DNA from: Saccharina japonica
Lineage: Eukaryota; Sar; Phaeophyceae; Laminariales; Laminariaceae
NCBI GenBank assembly: GCA_008828725.1
Contig: MEHQ01004053.1
Location: 256,594 to 320,593, forward strand
Length of the DNA: 64,000 nucleotides
Direction: 5' to 3'
Shown here: positions 48,101-59,360 of the stretch, piece after piece
Layout of the letters: each line of letters opens with the position of its first letter
Numbering within the stretch: the first letter of the stretch is position 1
The notes under the pieces: generated by a model
Seen by the model: only the letters and a program-made list of their open reading frames with translations
Told to the model about the DNA's origin: nothing
Databases searched by the model: none
Translations under genes and position numbers: made by a program

Positions 48101-51100
48101 CCACAGCAGTACTCTGTTTCGGAACGGTTGACAACCGGTTTAGTTGGCGTGGCATCGTGTCATACTCAATAAAGGCCGCCTGGTCGGCGGCAGGTATCTT
48201 AGGGAAGCCTACGCACACGACGTCATACATACGTGGAAGGATGCATGACACGGTAGTGAGATGCGCGTAACGTTTTGCAATGATTCCTTATTAAAGGAGA
48301 GACACATTACACCTCCCATCAGCGGCATTCAGATACAAGTGCGCTTATCCCGACGATCAATTCCGCCCGCTACTTACGTACGAGGTGTACGTCCAACAAT
48401 ATGGTGAACCCAAACGGAAAAGGAGGAGCTGCGTAGTCGAGAAGCGCCTTTAGTCGGGTATATCTAGGCATGAAACGTGCTTAGGCATGCGTCAAAGCTC
48501 AAGGCATGTCGTATCGCTAACAAAGCATACGCTATCGCATCTCATCGGGCAAGGAGACGCGAAAACCGTAGGATTCGCCCTTGATATAAGCCACTTCACA
48601 CAAAGTGATGGTGCAGTACCCACGTGGTTGGAGAACACCGTTATGATTACCGTCAGCTTGGTCTGCGATACTATTGCCTACCCCTTTACATAAAATCTTC
48701 AACACAACGCCATAGTCAATCGAGGGAGGCAGCCTAGTTCTCAAGCTATATTGGCCGCGTATACAATTCGATATTTTAGTACCGCGAAACAATACAACGT
48801 TCAGCGAACAAGCGACTGTGACCACTGCTCGGCACCGAAACGTGATCGGACACCTCTGCAAGCATCCGACCGTCACCAACAACGAGCGCGATATACTACA
48901 GCCAAACATACCAGATACTATCAACCATGGTAAAAGCAATTCCCGCCTACAAGTGGTTCAGAGGATTGCCAAAGAAGCCCGTTTCAAAGTGTTAAGCTCT
49001 CGGTCTATCCGGTTCACATGTTGTAAACGTGGGCGGCGCAATGCCCCGCTGCATCTGGTGAGGGTGGGTACCACGCCGCCCCGCTGCATCTGCTATTCCT
49101 TTTGACTAAATCGGCACGAAGCTGTCCCGTCTTGTGCTACGCACCTTTATCCCCTCGAACCTTCTTTCCGACGCGTGCTACGTAGCACGAGTTTGTCCCG
49201 ACAGGGTTCCTGACTGGTGAGTGAGGGCCTACTTGTTCATTTGTCGCTCGCCTCTTCCTCCTCCCCCTGTTATTTTTCCTCTTCCTCCTGCTCCTGCTCT
49301 TTTTTCTTTGCCTCCTCCTCTTCCTCCTTCTCCACCTTCTCCTCTTTCTCCTCCTTCTCCTCATTTTCTATGTCTTCCAGCCCACCCCCCTCCCCCTCTT
49401 CCCCCCCCCTTGTCCATGATATTCCTTAGTCATTCTAGCTTTGAGCACGCACCCCTTTCGAGCCTGATCTCTGACCGGTGGGATGTCTACATTGAGGGAC
49501 TACTGCCCATAAATCGTCGATTTTGTTGCCCACTTTCGTTCGGCGTAGACAATGTAGGCCGTAAGGGGTTGCTCGTGTGGTAGACAAATATATCCTTCTC
49601 AAAGCCGTGTAAGATGATGGGTAGAACTTTTGTGGGTGAAACGTTTGTGGCGGAGGAACTCCCCTTGTGTGAAATTAACCCACACCCCATCAGTGTTGCG
49701 CGACGCGTTTCGTTCGTTCAACTAAGCCATGAGATTGGTCAAGCCTACAGACCGCCTCGCTTTGAGTATTTAGATGTGGTATGGAGCTCCGCAAGCGAGA
49801 GGAGTTCAGACGAAATGAGCGCTACCTATACCGTGCAGCAAACGCCTTAATTCATTAGGCGTCGTGCCTCTATCGAAGCATGCATATTTCGCTCTGACCC
49901 TCTCCAGCACTAACCTGTCCAGTCATGGTGTATATAGGTAGGCCTTGGGCTTCCGTTCCAGTTGGCTGGTAGCAACCCTCAAACGCCGGGAACGCCGACG
50001 ACGTTACCAAAACCGTCTCGCTCGAACAGGTAGTCTGCAGCACCGTAGGCAAGTTTGACGTAGGTTAGCGGTAGATACATACGAAAGCCAAGCGAAGGAA
50101 GGGCGAGATACCTTTGAGGGCAAGCATAAGGGCCCCGAATAAGACATCGAACCAAGCGGCTGATGGGTATTGTCGGGAAAATGTACGCGGGCTACGAAAG
50201 GATTTGCCATACAGGGGTAAGGACTAAATGTCGTGAGGCTCTTCACTTGGGACGCGCGCTACGGTAGAGGTGCACCTGCATACAGGCCATTTTCTGAGGG
50301 TGGCCACTTGAGGAGCTCTATACCTGCAGTAGTAAACAAAAAACGTTTGGACGAAAATATAAAACGCTCGTACATACCCGATGAACTGTGCCACGGCTTA
50401 AGTATACAATAAACAATTCTGCAACGCAAGAATGGTATTCCGACGATGATTGTAGGTTAAGGAACACCGTCATTCAGAATAGACAATCGGTCAGAAAGTG
50501 CTACCTGTCTCGTAGCACGCGTACAGTATAGGACATCTCTACCTGACCCCAACCACTGATTTAGAGAGAGGTTCAACGTGCAACCTGGCATGAACGACAA
50601 CAAAGCCTAAAGGTGTCACGAATAGTAACGCAAAGCACTGTTAGCTTTTCGGCGACGACATTGCGGTAAAGACCCCGGTCGGTACTACATACTTCGTAGT
50701 ATTTGCCTTGTATCCAGAAGGCGAAAAACCATTGCCAACGTATCGTAGCACGGGGTCATGCGTAACTGCAAAGTTGCCATCCTTTTACAGTACAGGTTGA
50801 GGGGTACAGGTTGCAGGTAACATGGTGACTTTGAAATACCTTGCACATATGGGATTAACCCGTGTGGCAGTGTGCGGAGTAGTGCCGGTTGCCGCTATAG
50901 TGACGGTGTTATTGGCTGGCGCATACCGACACTAAAGAAGGACCGCTAATGTGTATTAGTAGGTTTTACTAGGCGCCTATTCTCTGTATTGTTTCAGTCA
51001 AGGGGTTTGGACTCTCTACTCGAGATGTCACTCTACCGCCAACGCCTATTGCATACATATCGGCTGCGTATACACAGCGCAGAGTGTTCACACATCCGCT

Positions 51101-54100
51101 GAAAACAACCCGCAACGTTAACGGCGTACGAAGCATCTACAAACGGGATAAACTGTGCGGGAAAATTACGTCCGTAACCCAACTTGTCGTTCAGTTTGAA
51201 CAAGGTCCTTGAGCCGAGGATGACACACGTTGTTTGCAACTGCTAGCCAAGTGCTGCACATCCCGAAACCATTTAGACACATTAAAGAGGTAAAAGCTGT
51301 GGTCGTTGTGTGTATGGAGCAATGCCACCTTGTAAGGGGGGTGGCTTATGCTCTGACATGCTCGCACGAGGAGCTCAGCACTCCACCGAAGCAGAATTTC
51401 AGGCGTTCGTTTGCGCAACCCAAGCGCAATTGCTATGCGCTGTATTCGTCCTAACACAAAGCTTCATGTAAACATATGAATACCATCCAGTAGTTGCTGA
51501 GCTCAACCGGCCAGACAACAATATGCCGAAACGTACCGCCCTTGCTTTCGGGGTGAGTATTTTGACGAATCAGGTTGTTTGTGTTCCTCGTATTGGCTAC
51601 AATGTTTTTTTTTTTTTCGTCCATCCCATTTATTATCTTCGCCCTTCCTTTCCCTCTCCTTCCTGGTCGTAACTCAGATCCGGGGTCACAAAGTAGGCTC
51701 TTCTCCCTCCTCACCCACTACGGTTCTTGCCTTGCATTTTTATCGCGAGAAGTTTTCAGCACTATCTTCCCTCGTCGACTTGCGTCGGATTCCGCTCACC
51801 CACGCCGCGAAGGCGCTCTCAGCAATTGGTTCCTTTTTATTTTTTCAAATAATGTAAAAATCTCACCACGGTGGGATTCGAACTTGGGGACCAATGACAG
51901 TAGCCTTTGAAGCTGACCACTACTCTACCGGGGCGACCGGCTTTGTATGGCAACAACTTCACCACAAGTCTAGGAGGGGTATTATGATTGGGGTAACACG
52001 TCATGGTTCACCTAGGTTTGGAATGACTGGGCTCCAGGATTCGGGTCAGGGTATGCCCCAACTTCGGGTTAGGGTTGGGCTTAACGCATTCTGGTTTTGC
52101 AATACTACTGTCATCGTGTATCTCTTAATAGGACTTAAGATTGTTCATCGGGCTGCACTTGCGTTTTGACCGACAACAACCAGCGTTTGGGTGAGGTATG
52201 GAAATATTCGTGGAAAGACCCTCCTAAACAAGTTTGGGCACTCTCGATCTTGGCATGTGTCACATTTCTTACCTCGCCGGGGTCGCTGTTCTCACAATCC
52301 CCGCCGCACACAGCAGACACCACTTCATTCCCACTGTCTTCGCCGCTGCCTGGTTGTGTGTTAAATCCGGCGAAACAGTGTGGAGGAAAATCGCCCCGGG
52401 TTATCGAGCGTTTCGACAATTTAAGCTGGAGTGGCCCAACTTGGTGGTATTGTGCTACCAAGCTGCAGATTGGTCGTTCAGCGTTAAACTTATGTTAAAA
52501 GTGTACTCAATAGTATATATTTAGATGGTTTACGCGGTGAATGAGTGTTTGACTCCGCATGAGGCTACACAACATGCAAGTCGAGCGGTTACGAGCACCG
52601 CTGTATTTGGGGTACACGATGGATCAGTACACTACTCCAACGCAGCTCGATTCAGAAGAAGTGAGAGTCTTATCGAAGGGGCCTCACGGTAATGCATACA
52701 GTAGATATTTCGCGCCTAGCACAACATCGCAGGTATCGTGTACGTGCCAGCAGCGGGAAACAAGAGGCATATCGTGCGAGGCAACAAGCGAGCGCCACGC
52801 GTAGAATACCAGGAAAGGAGGGACGCATGGCATTGCGGAGCACAAAAGACGCGGAGCGGGTGCATACTGTCGACGACGGAAGGTACGGACGCATACACCA
52901 ATTATCCCTCCAGTTCGTGCTGCGCAAGGTATGTCGCGTTGTCCAGTGACTGGGCAAGAAAACCCTTTTTTGAGCCAGAGCTCGGGTGCCTATATATCCC
53001 CTCTCAAAGCATGGAAATCGGAGTCGAACCCGTGGACAGTCAGTGTTCTAGCTTCGCGCTTGACCGGCTAACGCTACATTTTCTGGCTTGTAATCGACGA
53101 ACCAAACATTACCCCATAGCAGACAGGCCAACGTATTTGTCTTTCCAAATCGATGAGTCAAAATGTTCAACAGCACAGCTCTGAACCTGACGGCTAGTCA
53201 CGGTCACACCAAACGACAACCCTCTGGATATATCTTGATAGGTATTTTGCCCAGGAATGGCCCAGGAATGTTATACCCTGTGTGTGAACTCACAAAACCA
53301 CGTGCTGTCCGCAGGGTGGATGTTCTCGGCCGGCTCGTCGGAGACGCACAGGATTGCATCTGTCTCGTAATCAGCCAGTACCCACCGCACAAATGTCTGC
53401 GGCACAAGAACACACGATGATGGCAAGGGTCGGCAGTCGGGTTAACGTCATGGGTGTTAGGGTGTAGATACCGGTAGAGCGCAACGGTACAAACCCGAGG
53501 AGGGAGGAGGAGGAGACGTGAGGGTCCATATACTCGTCGCTGGCCGGTCTAGTAACCTCATCCAAACTGTAACCCTGAGCAGAGATATACCTTCAGCCAA
53601 TGGCCAAATGCCGTTACCAAGGTACAATAGAATACAAGTGCGTGGCATTTCACCGATGGTTGAAACGCTACACCAGCCTTATAACGTTTAGCAAAACATG
53701 TGCTACCCGTATCTTCGGACGCGTCAACCGAAACCTGTACCCAGACTAATTCCGTAATTTTTTCTCACCGAAGAGGTACCAGAATTCGTGACGTTGAGTT
53801 CGATGCCAGCGATGAACGCGTACGGCAGGTTAAGACCAGACGGGGTGTAGTACGGGAGCCCGGACGAGATCAGGCCAGTGTCTTGGTAGCACCCAGCGAA
53901 AGCGTCCAGGCTGCACAGAATGCGTTTTGCATTGTGAGCAGTTGTTTGAACCATTCCGATGCACACGATCCCAATGCGAAGGGGCGAGCGTTAGCTGCAC
54001 TTCTACCGAAGGAACTTAGCTGGAAGTTGCCTTGACCAATACGGCGGTGTGGACTGCAGTTACGACCGTTCTGATTTTTGGTCCCACTCGTCGCATCTTC

Positions 54101-57100
54101 GTAAACACTTCTATGACAGTAAACGTACGGCCACCACTTACCAAGAGCACAGCTGCACCGTACAGATTGGGCCAACTAGTAAGTACTTATATTTTTCCTG
54201 GATGTATAACAACCATTTGGAAGCAGTAGGACTCTCGATTTGGTACAAGCACTTGGGAGCCCGCAAGGCATTAGCCATACATTTGAATGTTTGGAATCCG
54301 AGTTGTTTTGGTTGAGCAAATAAAAAGAACCCGTTCGCCGTCAAATATCAACACTAAAACCTATGCGAACATCAATACACGATGTTGCTGAGACCGGGTG
54401 TGAGCATTCCATAAGGCCTAGCCAAAAACACAATACAATACGAATGACATTTTTACAACCGACAAATTAGATCTCCACCAAGAGGTGTGGAGCAATTATA
54501 ATCTCCCGTTTCCAGTTCATAATTCATGATGAGGTCTCCACACCATTTGCGAGTCCCAAACTGGTGTTAACAATGTTTTTGGCTTTGATACGTTCATGTC
54601 GTTCTCAAGAGCACGGTGGAAGGGATACTCTGCTGTACGTGTTTAAGTTTTAAGCTCCCCCCGCCAGTTGTTGCCAAAACCAAATCTCGTGAATTTCCGA
54701 AATATGTCTATTACCTGGGGGCCATAGTAAATAGGATACACGGAACACATAAATACCTACTGGAGAAGAATAAATTAACCTATTTTGGTTTAAAAACATT
54801 TGGTCACATTTATTATGCCCCCCCAGTATTACTTCACGAAAACAAATATTGGGTGTAGTAGGCAACCCCTTCGGGCGACCATGTACTGAAGCACATGTCA
54901 AGCGAGTCAAGTGACCAACGTGAGAACAAGAAAAAAACAGAACGGACTGGGCAGAAAACTCGGGACGAACCATAACAGGGATTGGTCGAGTATTCGGGTC
55001 GGATTGATACTGTCCTCACGTCCGTGTCTTGAGTCGTTGTAAATAAGATGAAGGACGCACTTTTTAATGCGTTATGAGACGAATATATCTGACTGGCGTG
55101 GCTCCGTAGACGCATGCTGGGGTAGAGGCGCACCATATTTTGTTTTTGGTCTTCTAACGCGTGCTTAGATAGAGCTACGTCGCACATTTTAGGCTATTAT
55201 TTTCCTGAATGACCTAGTACGGAGGACCATAGTAAATATGACCAAATATTGTCAGTAAAGGTAGGTAAATATATAGGTATTTGCGTGCACCGTAGGTCCT
55301 ATTTACTATGGTCCTCCATGATAGTAAAGGCTTCTTCACCCAAACTCGCCGGTATTTCATTTTTGTGCTGCCATATATTTTTTTCATTTTTAACGTAAGG
55401 CCATGGGATTTGGTCATCCGGTAGAACTTTCCTTTTCTTCCGAAATCAGTTTTTTTGGGTGGGGTATATATAGAGCGCTTCTCAAGTGACCACCCTCAGA
55501 AAAATGGCCTGTATGCAGGTGCACCTCTACCGAGGAATGCTTTTTTGTTTTAGGGTGGTTGTCACTTGAGGACTACTATACCTGCAGACCTGCAGTAGTC
55601 TAAAAACTGGTTTCAGAGGAAACGAAAAACTATTACAAGATGACCAATCAAATCCCGGTGGGCTATACTAAGTGCAACATGAAAAACGTTGCAACACAAG
55701 ATTGAACACTCCGACGATTGTGAGTTCAAGGAACGTTTCACAGAAAGTATATCAGGTAAAAGGCGCTACGTACTGCTCTTCTCAACATCGAAACACATGT
55801 ACTCAGGCCAAAAGTTCACTCGAATGCCATTCGTGTTTCAGCTTTTGTCAAGCTCGCTCAGTTGTTTGATGATAAACAGAGCACTTCGTGTCAGAAGGAA
55901 CCCCAGCAAGTGCAAGCGTGTTTAGCTCGTGCTAGGGCAGAGGTAGCACTCTTGTTTTTGTCCGAAACATGATATGAATGCCGGGAGGGGGGAGGGGGGG
56001 GGGGTGTACTCATGTTGTGCACGGCCGTAGTCATATGACCATAGACTCTCGCATCCCTACAATGCCGGGACGGAGCGCGTTGGGTTTTCACGGGGAGCTC
56101 CGTCACCCGGAGGAGTCAGACATTCATTATTGTGTTGCAGCATTGTTCGTTGCGTCGTTAGGCCATCGGCTTATTCACCGCGGGTACGTACGCAGAGCTT
56201 TGTATTAGCTGTCAACATCTGGGCTTTTTAGTGCCATCTGGTTTTTGTGCGAGGTATATTTTTAAACATTAAAACAAACACCAGCTGTGAGAGTTATAGA
56301 GCTCTTCATGTGACCACCCCTCAGAAACATACACGTCGTGGGGCGCCGGTTGCCCGTAGCATGCAAAACCTTACCTCGATCGTACCATTTCTCCATCGTT
56401 ACATTTGTTTTGGTGTGGAGGGGTAACATTGGAATAAGCGCTGCACATTTTGTCGGATGGTATACGGAATAATAAATACGCTGACCTTAATGGGAATAAG
56501 CGCTGCAGGTTGTCAGAGTGCGTGGTACGATAGAAATATGGTAGCATGTTTTGGGCTGAGACATTTTCGGAATCACGGGTGCTCCTTAGCCCAAGCGATC
56601 ATTCGGAATGCACCATCCTTGTGATGGCAGTATTTTTGTTCTATGCATGCGTAGGGCGCGGGCTTGTTCGTCGGGGGAAGCATTTTTTTTATCCCTCCGA
56701 AATCAGGGTTTGGGCTGGGGAACAGACTTCGTGGAAGTGAAAAGCACCAAAAACAAAAAAGATCATGGTGCACCTCTTACTTAGCCCATTTAGAACTAAA
56801 ACCAAAACCCAACTCAAATTTTAGGCAGTTTGTGCGCAAGTACGTGCGACCAGTTCCTAAGGGGTTAAGGCAAATAAAAGAGGTAATGTGCTGCATGCGC
56901 AGGTAGAAGTGAACCATGTTTTACTCTTGTTTCTGAGGCTCCTCCCATGAGCAGTTCTATACTAATAGTAAATACAAAAACATACGAGGTACGTTGGAAG
57001 AAAATGAAAGTACTACGATACTCGAAGAAACAATCCCGGGGCTTAGCTGCACATATATATAAAAAACTGTTGCAACGTGGAAAACCCAAACACGTTCACG

Positions 57101-58035
57101 TTTGTAAGGCAAGGAGTGCGATTATCCACAACGCATTTCAGTCTAACAAGCGCTACCTCTATATTGAGGCACGCTTCATGTGTTCGTCAAGTCGATACCC
57201 CCCCCCCGCGACAAACGTACCTGTCGCCGCCTGAAGAGGGGGCGGAGTTTGCCGCCACAGAAAGGGTAACGGCATCGCTCGAGCACGTCTCCTGCAGATG
57301 GCGAGAGCCGACGGTAACATTGATTGGCTGGGTGGTGGTGGTGGCGGATGCTGCCGATGCCATTGCTTCGCTCGCGACCTGTGAGAACGACACGAAGAAA
57401 CGTTTCCCGAGACAACGTAACGAACACATACCGAAAAAACAGGAGCCTTTGGAAACTGCCGATGTGTTGCTGCCTTTGACGCGCGGGCTCACTCGAAATC
57501 GGGAAATTTGATCATATATAGCGAAAGCAACGCAGCTATTTAAACGTCATCCTCCCTCGCCACTTCACGTACAGCTCCTCCTGCGTTATATATGTAGGTC
57601 TCTTGTACAACTGCAAGAAATGTTTTTCTCAAAGCATTAGGTAGTTTATTCCCCACAATATTTGCGCGATTTCCAGAGACGGGTATAGGGGACAACAGGA
57701 GGTTGGACAGTCGAATAACTTGTGAGATCGACGCAATTTTGCAGCGAAAAGGAACAGGCGATTAGGGCGCAAGTAACCATTTGGAACCGACCCCAGCCCC
57801 CCCCCCCCCTCCCCGCGCGGGCGCGCGCTTCTACTCACAGCTCCTCCCGCGCACCGTGACCTAATTTCTGACGGTGAGCAGTACCCTACCCAACGTTTGC
57901 GTAATGTGCTCCCGAAACGGAGACGAAATGTCAAAACTTGCTTACCAGGTACGTCCCGACTAAAGAACCAGTACCCTCCTCGCACACAGTACAGATGATG
58001 GGAGTATGCCTTTGACGAGGTTCTACCCTCAGGCT
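42161..58035 (-). CDS. Modular extracellular protein with repeated Cys domain and C-terminal anchor (partial model)
   Basis: Supported minus-strand exons: 58035-57946 (phase 1 to 1), 57378-57221 (0 to 2), 53910-53769 (2 to 0), 53396-53294 (0 to 1), 52349-52273 (1 to 0), 50034-49915 (0 to 0), 43662-43475 (1 to 0), 42343-42161 (last, TAA). The five from 57378 to 49915 chain in frame and almost all borders are canonical (donors GTACGT, GTGAGA, GTGAGT, GTAAGA, GTTAGT). A domain is repeated: TCSS...F-x-GCYQ-x-TG-x4-GLPxYT in exons 53910 and 50034, followed in the first copy by RWVLADYETDAILC...HPADSTWFC and an acidic CGGDCENSD segment; exon 58035 looks like the Trp-containing half of an earlier copy. 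The last two exons give a Ser/Thr/Asp-rich stalk and a hydrophobic stretch reaching the C-terminus (FVGLVLATALGTYGAV), as in a GPI signal or membrane anchor. No family name is certain. The start codon, the link from 57946 to 57378 and exons between 49915 and 43662 are missing from the model. Introns carry many MITEs. Confidence 0.7.
44234..44498 (+). mobile_element. MITE family G copy; empty site for a piggyBac-like MITE
   Basis: Starts GACGCATGCTACGATAGAGG and ends CTACCTCTATCGTACTGTAG, an inverted-repeat pair of about 20 bp. Its uninterrupted GAGTTTGGGTTAAGGAGC (TTAA at 44426-44429) is the target that is occupied in the copy at 45478-45790. Confidence 0.7.
44923..45196 (+). mobile_element. 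MITE family G copy
   Basis: AGCATGCTACAG... GTGCACCTGCATACAG at the left; CTGCCTCCATCTATCGCAGC ACGCGT at the right. Body includes GGGGGTGGTCACTCGAGGACC and CGGAGTTTGGGTCTGTAAGG. Confidence 0.7.
45478..45790 (+). mobile_element. MITE family G copy carrying a piggyBac-like MITE
   Basis: The body (GGGGCTCTATACTCATAGT to GGCGAGTTTGGGTTA) is interrupted at 45633-45730 and resumes with GGAGCCCCCGTCATTCAGAA. The left terminal part before 45478 is degraded. Confidence 0.65.
45633..45730. mobile_element. piggyBac-like MITE, copy 2
   Basis: Right end GGGACTGCAGTCCTAAGTGGG followed by TTAA (45727-45730); left end CCCTTTTAAAACTGCA preceded by TTATAT (a mutated TTAA). Same family as 16305-16401. The related copy at 44234-44498 shows the site before insertion. 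Confidence 0.8.
46612..46832 (+). mobile_element. MITE family G copy (partial)
   Basis: Lacks the left end; matches the body (AAGTACACAATAAGCAATGTTTC, GTTAAGGGTTAATGAGACCC) and the right end GTGCTACCTCTATCAATTGC followed by ACACGTC. Confidence 0.6.
47191..47523 (-). mobile_element. tRNA-derived SINE copy h
   Basis: Most diverged full-length copy; the A-box part (CCCCGGTGGAATGACAGGC) and tail (TAGGTAATGGGATGCAAAT) are recognisable. Sits in an intron of the minus-strand gene, same strand. Confidence 0.8.
49245..49420. repeat. Polypyrimidine tract (CTCCTTCT)n
   Basis: About 175 bp, almost pure C/T on the plus strand. Both-strand ORFs (poly-Ser/Pro or poly-Arg) are artefacts. Confidence 0.9.
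50251..50522 (+). mobile_element. MITE family G copy, both ends present
   Basis: Left end GACGCGCGCTACGGTAGAGG TGCACC; right end GTGCTACCTGTCTCGTAGC ACGCGT. About 272 bp, so this is a good reference for the family. Body: TCTGAGGGTGGCCACTTGAGG, CCTGCAGTAGTAAACAAAAA. Confidence 0.8.
50998..51212 (+). CDS. Candidate plus-strand exon, unknown protein
   Basis: After a strong pyrimidine-rich acceptor (TTCTCTGTATTGTTTCAG) one frame stays open for 71 codons with ordinary composition (begins KGFGLSTRDVTLPP) and ends TGA at 51210-51212, or splices at CAAG|GTCCTT. The minus strand also has an open frame here (51033-51239), and this lies within the second gene's span, so strand is not settled. No family recognised. 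Confidence 0.3.
51604..51941 (-). mobile_element. tRNA-derived SINE copy i
   Basis: Head GGTCGCCCCGGTAGAGTAGTGG (A box) and AGTTCGAATCCCA (B box), body nearly identical to copy b, tail of A's (T run at 51605-51617). Inserted in an intron of the minus-strand gene, same strand. Confidence 0.9.
54710..54832. mobile_element. CCATAGTAAATA MITE, copy 1
   Basis: Inverted ends TTACCTGGGGGCCATAGTAA and the complement of TTATTATGCCCCCCCAGTA; arms share GGNCCATAGTAAATA. Likely TA-flanked (mariner-like). Confidence 0.6.
55218..55322. mobile_element. CCATAGTAAATA MITE, copy 2
   Basis: GGAGGACCATAGTAAATATG at the left and its inverted partner TATTTACTATGGTCCTCC at the right make a 105-bp foldback. A third, right-truncated copy starts at 63209. 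Confidence 0.75.
55370..55830. mobile_element. Two inverted MITE family G half-copies
   Basis: 55380-55520 reads the family on the minus strand (CTGCATACAGGCCATTTTTCTGAGGG), 55530-55800 on the plus strand (AGGGTGGTTGTCACTTGAGGA to the TATCAGGTAAAAGGCGCTAC end). Confidence 0.6.
56890..57180 (+). mobile_element. MITE family G copy
   Basis: GCAGGTAGAAGTGAACC left, TTCTGAGGCTCCTCCCATGAG body, AAGCGCTACCTCTATATTGAGGC ACGC right. Ends 40 bp from an exon border (57221) of the minus-strand gene. Confidence 0.6.
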
Positions 58036-58331
58036 CTGTATTCAGCCACGGCGGAGTCGTCCCACGGTATGGGGGCAGCATAATTCTCCGAGCTCCTCAC
58101 ATGATGAGCTCAATATCTCACCCGAAGCATGACCTCGGAAACATTCGTTCGCGCAACCCGACCAAAAGTTCCAATGCGTTAGTCCAGAAGCATATGTACC
58201 AGTAACATAATAATAGTATCCGGTAGTTACTCAACGTGAGGGGCACAGCCGGTCGGAAAATATTGAGCCTAAAAGTGGTACCCCTACCGTGGGATTACTC
58301 GGCACTTTCGCTTACCCCGAAAGATGGGTGA

Positions 58332-58504
58332 GCCGTGGCGGTTGTCATCGACGCGGAGACCGCCAAGCATATCAACCCACAGTATCCGAATTCACTCTTC
58401 ATGGCGCGGGCTGTCTTTGAAAAGGCACAAGGTGGCGTCTTGAATGTTTTTCTTGGAGCCTTTCCTATTCACAATGGACCACAGCAAGGGAGAGGCGGTG
58501 ACGG
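58332..58504 (+). CDS. Candidate plus-strand exon, unknown protein
   Basis: An open frame of about 56 codons with natural composition (VVIDAETAKHINPQYPNS near the start, VFLGAFPIHNGPQ later) ends at a canonical donor GACGG|GTAAGA. The left border is unclear: an in-frame TGA lies just upstream and a GAG acceptor follows it. It lies 300 bp beyond the 5'-most supported exon of the minus-strand gene, so the two might be divergent genes. Function unknown. Confidence 0.45.
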
Positions 58505-58669
58505 GTAAGAACACACGCGCGCATGTAAGTATGTTGCGTTGCACATCATACGAGGCATGATACACACATTTCAAAGGTCGCTAGAGTTCGATTCCGAACC
58601 ACCCAAAACACACTGTAGTCGTTGACTCGAGAGTCCGATTTTTGTTTAGTATTTAGTCGCCAGGGCTTG

Positions 58670-58990
58670 CAAAAGCTGTAGTTACTGAGTACTCGCGAGT
58701 CCCCAGCCTATCAGAGGCTGGGATAACTGAGCCTTCGCGAGTCCTTAGTGGACCAAAAGCTGCAAAGACGGAGTCCTCGCGAGTACCAAGAGCACGGGTA
58801 AAGCAAACACAAAACAAAAACAAAAAATGTTTTGGTTTCTCTAGTAATCGCCCTTTACAAAACACTTGCGACAGGTGAACAGAGCACGAGTACCAGTCAT
58901 CGGGACTCAGTCACGGACTCGCGAGTCCCGAGTCGTTTTGAAGTACGGAGACCCCCGGTTTTCCAGACGCTGAAATGACTGAGTCCTCAA
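58670..58990. repeat. GGACTCGCGAGTCC palindrome cluster
   Basis: Five or six copies of ACTGAGTCCTCGCGAGTCC variants, forward and inverted, interrupted by unrelated sequence at 58800-58880. Confidence 0.75.
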
Positions 58991-59360
58991 GAGTGCATGA
59001 TCGAAGGACGTTTTGTCTTTTTGATATAAAATTCCATATTTTCAGGACTAGTTTTCACGCGACTCGTACAATATGTATATATCGTTCTTGTTGTCAGCTT
59101 TTCAAGATTTATACAACCGGCAACAGCAGCGTACATAGCATCAATAACATATTCTGTCGGCCGAGGGAGCTCAGCGGGGGGACACATAAAGTATACAGTC
59201 CCTTTTATCAGGTGCTGCCTGTGCAAAAGATACAATCGCACAGCACCTGAAGAACTGGTCCCACGTATCTGGGGGCAAATCACTTGGAATTGGTGTGACT
59301 TTGTTTTTTCGGTTTTGAATGTGTTGCGCGACCGATTTTTCATCGAACACGTATAATGTA

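Noticed and set aside
49614-49850. 79-codon plus-strand ORF with coding-like composition
   Set aside because: The same frame upstream is cut by TAG at 49581; no splice border rescues it, and it lies in the span of the minus-strand gene.
52995-53085. tRNA gene on the minus strand
   Set aside because: A B-box-like GGGTTCGACTCC and an A-box-like segment exist, but acceptor and T stems do not pair properly. At most a tRNA relic or SINE head.
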